DNA of 64,000 nucleotides from Chelonoidis abingdonii. Its lineage: Eukaryota > Chordata > Testudines > Testudinidae. Positions 58,536 through 64,000 of this stretch are shown piece by piece (position 1 is the first letter of the stretch; every line of letters begins with the position of its first letter). The notes under the pieces were generated by a model that saw only the letters and a program-made list of their open reading frames with translations, was not told where the DNA came from and made no database searches. A program made the position numbers and the translations under genes. Location: contig NC_133770.1 in NCBI RefSeq assembly GCF_003597395.2, positions 94,846,206 to 94,910,205 of the forward strand, written 5' to 3'.

Positions 58536-58735
58536 ATCTAGGCTCATGTGATCAGGACTTTTGCTTGATGCATCAGAGCTGGAAGAAATGGAAGATGGCG
58601 ATGCTTGTTCTGTTTTCTGCTACTGTTGCGTTGCTGATGCCCACATAGAATAATTCTAAATCTAGAAGCAAAACCATTAAACCTTTCTGGGGGACGGTGA
58701 GGGGGGATAATCATATGGGAAAATAGTCTATGAAG

Positions 58736-58860
58736 AGGATAGTAGCGGATAGGGCACTGCATTGGGGGTTCTGTTCCCACCTCTGCCTCTGACCTGCGGT
58801 GACTTTGAGCAAGTCACTTCACTTCTGTCTTCTTAGGGTTTGTATCACCACCCATCACTA
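58736..58860 (+). mobile_element. MIR-type (tRNA-CORE) SINE
   Basis: The sequence GGATAGGGCACTGCATTGGG, then GTTCTGTTCCCACCTCTGCC (B-box-like), then GACTTTGAGCAAGTCACTTC is the MIR/CORE pattern: tRNA-derived head and the conserved CORE. It is an ancient copy. Confidence 0.75.
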
Positions 58861-58929
58861 TGGTATCTGAGCTTCCTTCCACGCTTCTTTCTCCCCTCCC
58901 ATCCTTTTTCTGCCTTTTTGGTTTAGACT

Positions 58930-59065
58930 GTCAAGTTTAGACTTTTTGGTCTAGTCTCGTTTAGGCTCTTTAGGGCAGGGATTCTTACTATATGTACATG
59001 CCTAATACAATGGGACTCTTGTCTGAAGGCCTCTGGACCCTACTTCAATAAAAATAAAAGCAAAA
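58930..59065 (+). mobile_element. Old CR1/L3-type LINE 3' end
   Basis: TTAGGCTCTTTAGGGCAGGG, then CCTAATACAATGGGACTC and a CTTCAATAAAAATAAAAG tail match the L3-type 3' end seen at 6250-6380. Confidence 0.6.
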
Positions 59066-59195
59066 ATTTTAAAAATATTTACATACAAGTTTTATTGAAT
59101 TTATGAAGAAGATATCAGAACTGATTCCATATTCTCTTGCTTGAGAACACTTAATTTTAGTTACAGTAGGCCCTGTGCCACTGTGTCATTGCCTT

Positions 59196-59500
59196 GAGCC
59201 TTGTCTACACAGAGGATTAAGTTTGCACTGTGACACCCACTAATTGGTGCGCAGTACGTAAGTTGTAGTAATTGCATGCACATGACTCAGCTGTGCCCTC
59301 TTTCAGTTTGCCCCATTGTGTGTACACAGTAGAGCTTGGGGCACACTAAGCACATGACATTCTGGGACAGTATCCTATGGGCCTTTGCTTTGATGCTGAA
59401 CAGTGTGTATTCTGGAATTTTTTTCTCACTGCATGCTGTGTAATATATACTGGAAGTCAGATGGGGAGCTAGTGGAATTCTAGGTCTTGGGGTCAAATTT
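59196..59500. mobile_element. Harbinger-type element, left part
   Basis: It starts with a GAGCCTTGTCTACACAGAGG-type Harbinger terminus. The body (ACATTCTGGGACAGTATCC) resembles the flank of turtle Harbingers. Together with the HARBI1-like relic at 59890-60310 it probably represents one element later disrupted by a CR1 fragment. Confidence 0.5.
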
Positions 59501-59574
59501 TAAAAATCCCATGACTTTGCTCTCTACATCCCTTGCTGGTCAGGGACACAGCCCTATGCTCCAGCTGTCCCTAA

Positions 59575-59735
59575 ACCTCTGACTGCCAGAAGCTGGGACT
59601 GAATGATAAGGAATGGATCATTTGATAACTGCTCTATTCTGTTCATGAACTTTGAAGCATGAGGCATGACCACTGTAAGAAACAGGAGAGTAGGCTAGAT
59701 GCACCATTGGTCTGATCCAGTGTGACCATGCTTAT
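59575..59735 (+). mobile_element. CR1 LINE 3' end fragment
   Basis: GGATCATTTGATAACTGC followed by AGGCTAGATGCACCATTGGT and CTGATCCAGTGTGACCATGC is a standard turtle CR1 3' UTR. No coding part is present. Confidence 0.75.
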
Positions 59736-59889
59736 CCTTCTCTTTTTGGGGGTGGGGTGGGGGGAGGGAGACAGGAACTAGTGCCATTTTTGAATTGCTG
59801 TCAGCCTGCATGGACTCAGCAATGCTCTGCGCTACTATGTTTGAAACTGTAAACACACAGAGTCTGTTTGGTCTTTATTTGAGCTCTTG

Positions 59890-60310
59890 GAGCCAAGTGG
59901 CTTTGGTTTTGAACTTCACCCATTGCACTACCAAGCAGATGAGGCAGTAGCAGCAGCAGAGGGAGGAAAATGAGGATAACACCATGCAACTGCTACTTCA
60001 GGAGCTATTAATGGAGCAGCTTCATAACAGTGCAGCATTATTTCTTGGCTCAGAAAATGAGCTTTGAATGGTGGGAAAGGATCATTCTGCAGACCTGGGG
60101 TGATCAGCTGTTGCAAGAGAACTTCAGGAAGGCAAAGGCAACCTATCTTGAGATGTGTGCAGAACTAGCCCTGGAGCTGTAATGGTAGCATGCCAACATG
60201 CAGTGCCCCATATCTGCAGAGAAGTAGGTCGTCATCGCCATCTGGAAGCTGGCCGCTCCTGAATGTTACTGGTCCATAGTCATGCCCAGATGTGATGCCA
60301 TGCACAGGAC
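59890..60310 (+). pseudogene. HARBI1-like transposase N-terminal relic
   Basis: Plus-strand text reads WWERIILQTWGDQLLQENFR, then KATYLEMCAELALEL and, after a stop, VVIAIWKLAAPECYWS. This corresponds to the N-terminal region of PIF/Harbinger transposases (W-x-R...NFRM-K-x-TF-x-x-LC...VA-A-WKLATP-x-YRS). It has several stops. The catalytic DDE domain that should follow is absent; GC-rich sequence replaces it after about 60320. Confidence 0.65.
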
Positions 60311-60319
60311 TCAGCATTT

Positions 60320-60960
60320 CTCAGATATGGCTACTGTGGCCGCCTGAGGCCACCAAAGGCTTTTTTTGCAGCTGCAGCCTCCTGGGATGTGATTTGGGGG
60401 AAGGGGACAAAGTAGCAGCCCTTCCCTCTCCTGTTGTTCCTGGATGCACTGCCTTGGTGTTGGTTGTCGGGGCCACCTCTGGAGACAACTGGGACACAAT
60501 GCAGGAGGACCAGGCAGCTGGTGAGTTCCCCACACTCCCGGGGCAGTGAGGCTCAGGCTTTGGGATTCAGCCCTGGGGAGGCAGGGTGTCAAGCTCTGAC
60601 CAAGAGGGTTCAGACTTCATCCCCAGGCTCCAGCTGCACGGCGGCAGGCCCCAGGCTCTGGATGCAGGGCTTCAGGCTCTGGCTGTGGGGCTCAAGCCCT
60701 CCCCTCCCCCACGTTGTCTCCCCAAATCCACCATCCAGGGCTTAATTTGTCCCCTGACTTGGCAGGGCTGAGAATCTGCTGTGAAAAGTGATACTTGTAT
60801 GTTTGTTGATATCACTTTTCACTACAAACTTACTCATTAGCAATAAGTGAATTACAATGATTTGGACATCTGTATTTATGCATATTTATTTGTTTTTTCC
60901 TAAAGCTAATTACGTATTTTAGGAGAAAGTGTGAGCGCAGCCACTAGAGTGTGGCCACCA
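60320..60960. repeat. GC-rich repeat block and repeat tail, unclassified
   Basis: Positions 60320-60740 are GC-rich with repeated 'caggctctgg' phrases and open frames on both strands that lack protein motifs. Positions 60740-60960 contain TGAGAATCTGCTGTGAAAAG followed by two inverted copies of AGTGATA/TATCACTTTTCAC, which I recall as a turtle repeat. The class is uncertain. Confidence 0.4.
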
Positions 60961-63261
60961 AAAAAGTTGTCCTTAGAACCCCTATTTCACGGAGTTTTAA
61001 AGCTTGCTATTGATTTTTACATGTGAGGAGGTCTTAAATTGTATTAGGGCAATCGATGAGACTAATCTGCCTATCATTTGCCTCATATATCAGGGTTCTG
61101 GTTTTATAAATGGAAAAGGGTATTTCTCTATGGTGCTCCAAAGCACAGTTGACCACTTTGCAGGGTGGTTTGGAAAGGTTCTCAATCCTAGGATGTTTCC
61201 AAAGGTGTCCGCACCTCCATTTGAAAATTGTTAGGGGTCTGCAAATGAAAATAAGTTGAAAACCACTACTCTAGAGTGTCTTTTGGTCATGGCAACGCTG
61301 TCTGGCCATGCGAATGCTCTCTTTGGGTAGCTCCCTGTCATTCCTCTCAAACCTCAAATACAACCTCCAGCTGTCTGTCTTTTTTTGGGGGGGGAGGGGG
61401 GGACTCTATAGTGAGGTCTGGGACTTCTAAGATGGTGGATGATGTGTATGTGTTTGAGGATTGCTAGACTGGGATTTTTTCAGTGTTCACTGTATGCTCT
61501 TTGGGTGTGCAGTGGTGTGTGGCAGACTGTCTTGTGTTGGGAATTGTGTTATTGGTCTGTCTTTGCAGTTTTGATGGGCCTTATATGGACATGGGACATG
61601 CTTATATGGGTCGGTGGGGTTAGTGGAGGGCATCTGGGGTGAGCTGTAAAGTAATCCCCTATACATCCACTTTGTGCTGTCCTGACTCTTGATGTTACAT
61701 TGAGGCGAGTGACTGAGAGGCAGAGAACCGTCTTATTTAAAAAGGCAAAGAGCAGATCAGAGAGTGATGCTGTGAAGTTACACATCAAGTTGGTATTCCT
61801 CGAAATGCAGCAGGAGTGAATTGTGAGCTATACCAAGGCAGTGACTGTGCCGCTATCTCACAGAATGTCTATACCAAAATCAAGCAATTTCTCAATCTTA
61901 GGTTCCTTATCTTCCCTGTGGATGTGCTGGAAGCACAGAGAAAGATAGGGTTCTGCACTGGTTATTTGAAGCCTAACTGCACCCAGTCTTTCTATGTAAG
62001 TCTCTGAAAAGCCATTAAGAGCAATATGGATCTTCTGTCCTTAAACTAAACATCTTTTGATGTACGAATGTGTGCTACAGGGCATGTATACTTCAGCTGT
62101 AGCCTTAGTACCTTTATCGGCAAGCAATGTCCATGTCTACCTCATGTAAAATGAGAATACTAACCAAACTTTTCCTGTAACTACTGTCTCAAAAAATGGT
62201 TGAATTTAGTGCAACTGAATGTTCTTTCATTATTCAAATATGCTGCCAAAGAGCTGGTGGGATAGAGGTTCAGCTGTACCTTGGTGCCATATACCATCTG
62301 GAGCAGATGAATAGTTTTTTGGGACACGGGGATGACATTTGGCAAGCAGGAGAGATGCAGGGAGGTGAAAAGGAAATAGGTATGTGGATGGGTGTCTCTC
62401 CTCCATGGCAGGGGCTTATAAACAATTGATGGTTTGGGGCTTTAGCATGAGACAGAAGCTGATTGCTCAGCTGTTCAAGACACTATTGTGAAAAATGTCT
62501 GCTGGGAGTGGGAATGAATGAAGGTGGGACAGCATAGACCCAAGGGAGGCAGAAATTGAAGATTTAGTCTCCTAGCTCATATCTGCCAAAGATGGCTGCA
62601 GTAGTGGGGCACCTGGAACAGAAGTTAGCACAGCAGTATAGTATAATAAACTGTAAAGATAGATACTTGCATACTGAGGTTCCCTTGATAGGATCTGCCT
62701 CCTAAGTCCTGGGCTGGGTTTCTGGCTGGGAATTGGGCTTCATTCCTGCACAGCAGGCCTCAGTATCCGTAATCCCAAAGAGAGATCCTGGCTTTCCAGG
62801 GAGAGGTGTTCATTACTCTCCTCATAATCACCTCTGACTCTTGCTATTCATCCTCAAGGGAGAGAGAGGGTAGGAGGTTGCATGGTCGACAACCTCCCTA
62901 GGTTCTGTATTGATGTAATTGCTCACAATCCCGTCCAGCGCCTCAGCAAAAAAACAGATGCTATTTCCTGACATCTCTGGTTTTAGTGTAAAGGCTTCCT
63001 GTGTCTTTGAAATTCCCCAGCAAGCAAAACCTGCAAAGGATATTACACCTGTGTCTTGTGGATGCAGCACACTTTTCCAGCAGTGACCTTAGTAGCACAT
63101 TAAATTTGATAGACTCTGGCCACTGTTAGCATCTCAGTATAAGGACATTGGTTGTGAGCACAAGTACGTTGGTCAAGACAAGCGAAGGGAAAGGAGACAG
63201 AAGGAAGTTAGTCCAAAATAGACTTATAGTACTGACTTAGAGGTATTGAATAGTAGACACA
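60961..63261 (+). other. SEPTIN7 intron 2, mostly unassigned
   Basis: A hAT-like end (GTTGAAAACCACTACTCTAG) occurs at about 61256-61275. No exon is recognised. Confidence 0.45.
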
Positions 63262-63274
63262 TAGTTTAGTCTTA

Positions 63275-63462
63275 AGTATCAGAGGGGTAGCCATGTTAGT
63301 CTGGATCTGTGAAAGCAGCAGAGAGTCCTGTGACACCTTTGAGACTAACAGACATATTGGAGCATGAGCCTCCTGGGTGAATACCCACTTCGTTGGATGC
63401 ATCCACGAAAGCTCATGCTCCAATATGTCTGTTAGTCTAAAAGGTGCCACGGGACTCTTTGC
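63275..63462. mobile_element. Hairpin retroposon (Penelope-related, hammerhead-like core), 188 bp
   Basis: A perfect 13-bp TSD, tagtttagtctta, lies at 63262-63274 and 63463-63475. The body has 53-base inverted arms (63317-63369 and 63411-63463) around a 41-base loop. It has no poly-A tail. The loop-side text (ACGAAAGCTCATGC and its inverted partner with GAAGTGGG) resembles the hammerhead-type core of Penelope-like repeats. The repeat family is common in turtles; linking it to Penelope is inference. Confidence 0.7.
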
Positions 63463-63475
63463 TAGTTTAGTCTTA

Positions 63476-64000
63476 TTCTCTCAACGCTTGGGAGTCTTGT
63501 GGAGGTACCACATACCCTTGGAATGGACCCTTTTTTTGCTTTAATGACATCTGACTAAAGGAGCACCATTGCCTTTTTACAGGAGGGAGTGCTATGATAT
63601 AGGCTCTCTGTGAGAGGGGAGATCAGATGAACTTGGAAGACATCCCTATCTGAAAAAAGAAGCAATAAGGGACTTCGCCTCCTTTCTGCTACTGTGAATC
63701 TTTCCTTAAGTCCTCTTTAATTCTGTTTGGGAGTTCTGGGGAAAGAGAGTTGTGCAAAATCCAAAGATTGGTGCAAGAAGAGAATTTTAAGATGAGTGTT
63801 TGAGTTTTCAGATGTCAGCCAAATGTCATAGTTAATTGGATTAGTAATTCAGAAAAACTCAAGATGGTTTCCATTTCTTCTTGCCATGCTGACTCCATTT
63901 TAAAAAGCGAATGTGCTACTGGAAAGAATGGACTTCCCTTTTCACTTTGTTCCACCACGTTCTATTTTAAAATCCCATCTCACTTCCCTGTCACCACCTA
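63476..64000 (+). other. SEPTIN7 intron 2, end of window
   Basis: No exon or terminal repeat recognised. The gene continues beyond the window. Confidence 0.5.

Noticed and set aside
60311..60771. Overlapping frames of 61-103 codons
   Set aside because: GC-rich repeat composition; no conserved domain on either strand.
38206..64000. Search for the next SEPTIN7 exon (P-loop)
   Set aside because: No GESGLGKS-type coding block with splice sites was seen by eye; it probably lies beyond the window.

Overview
This window looks like nuclear DNA from a cryptodiran (hard-shelled) turtle. The evidence is the repeat set: a tRNA-derived SINE with a CR1-type tail (the tortoise pol III/Cry type), many CR1 LINEs, turtle-type hAT, Tigger and Harbinger elements, and a DIRS element. 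No prokaryotic operon or CRISPR structure is present. No database search was run; assignments rest on motifs, termini, target-site duplications (TSDs) and recalled family features.

One host gene is supported: SEPTIN7, a filament-forming GTPase of the septin cytoskeleton, on the + strand. A CpG island at about 7.2-8.8 kb with YY1, ETS and Sp1-type sites holds the first exon (ATG at 8400, possible in-frame upstream ATG at 8319, splice donor after 8403). A 29.7-kb intron follows, then the second coding exon (38103-38205), whose 34 codons are typical of vertebrate SEPTIN7 just before the GTPase P-loop. The rest of the window is intron 2; I did not find the P-loop exon, so most of the gene lies beyond position 64000. 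As written, the two exons do not join in frame (phase 1 into phase 0), which is the most practical anomaly here.

Upstream of the gene (1-7.2 kb) is mobile-element debris: a minus-strand solo LTR, a pogo/Tigger MITE with a hAT nested inside it, and a 2-kb palindromic element that carries its own nested hAT. Intron 1 holds a hAT MITE, the SINE, a Tigger transposase relic interrupted by an LTR-like insert, an old CR1, a Harbinger element with relics of both of its proteins, a Penelope-like fragment with a hammerhead-like core, and a CR1 with one uninterrupted EN-RT frame.

Intron 2 holds the most unusual structures. At 43.9-54.0 kb a minus-strand relic of a large uncharacterised protein (Cys-rich N terminus, FEN/XPG-like acidic motifs, C-terminal Cys cluster) is split by a 6-kb DIRS retrotransposon. 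At 54.9-57.25 kb a fold-back hAT carries transposase C-terminal sequence on both strands and a solo LTR with a perfect TSD. At 59.9-60.3 kb there is a HARBI1-like relic, and at 63.3 kb a hairpin retroposon with a perfect 13-bp TSD.
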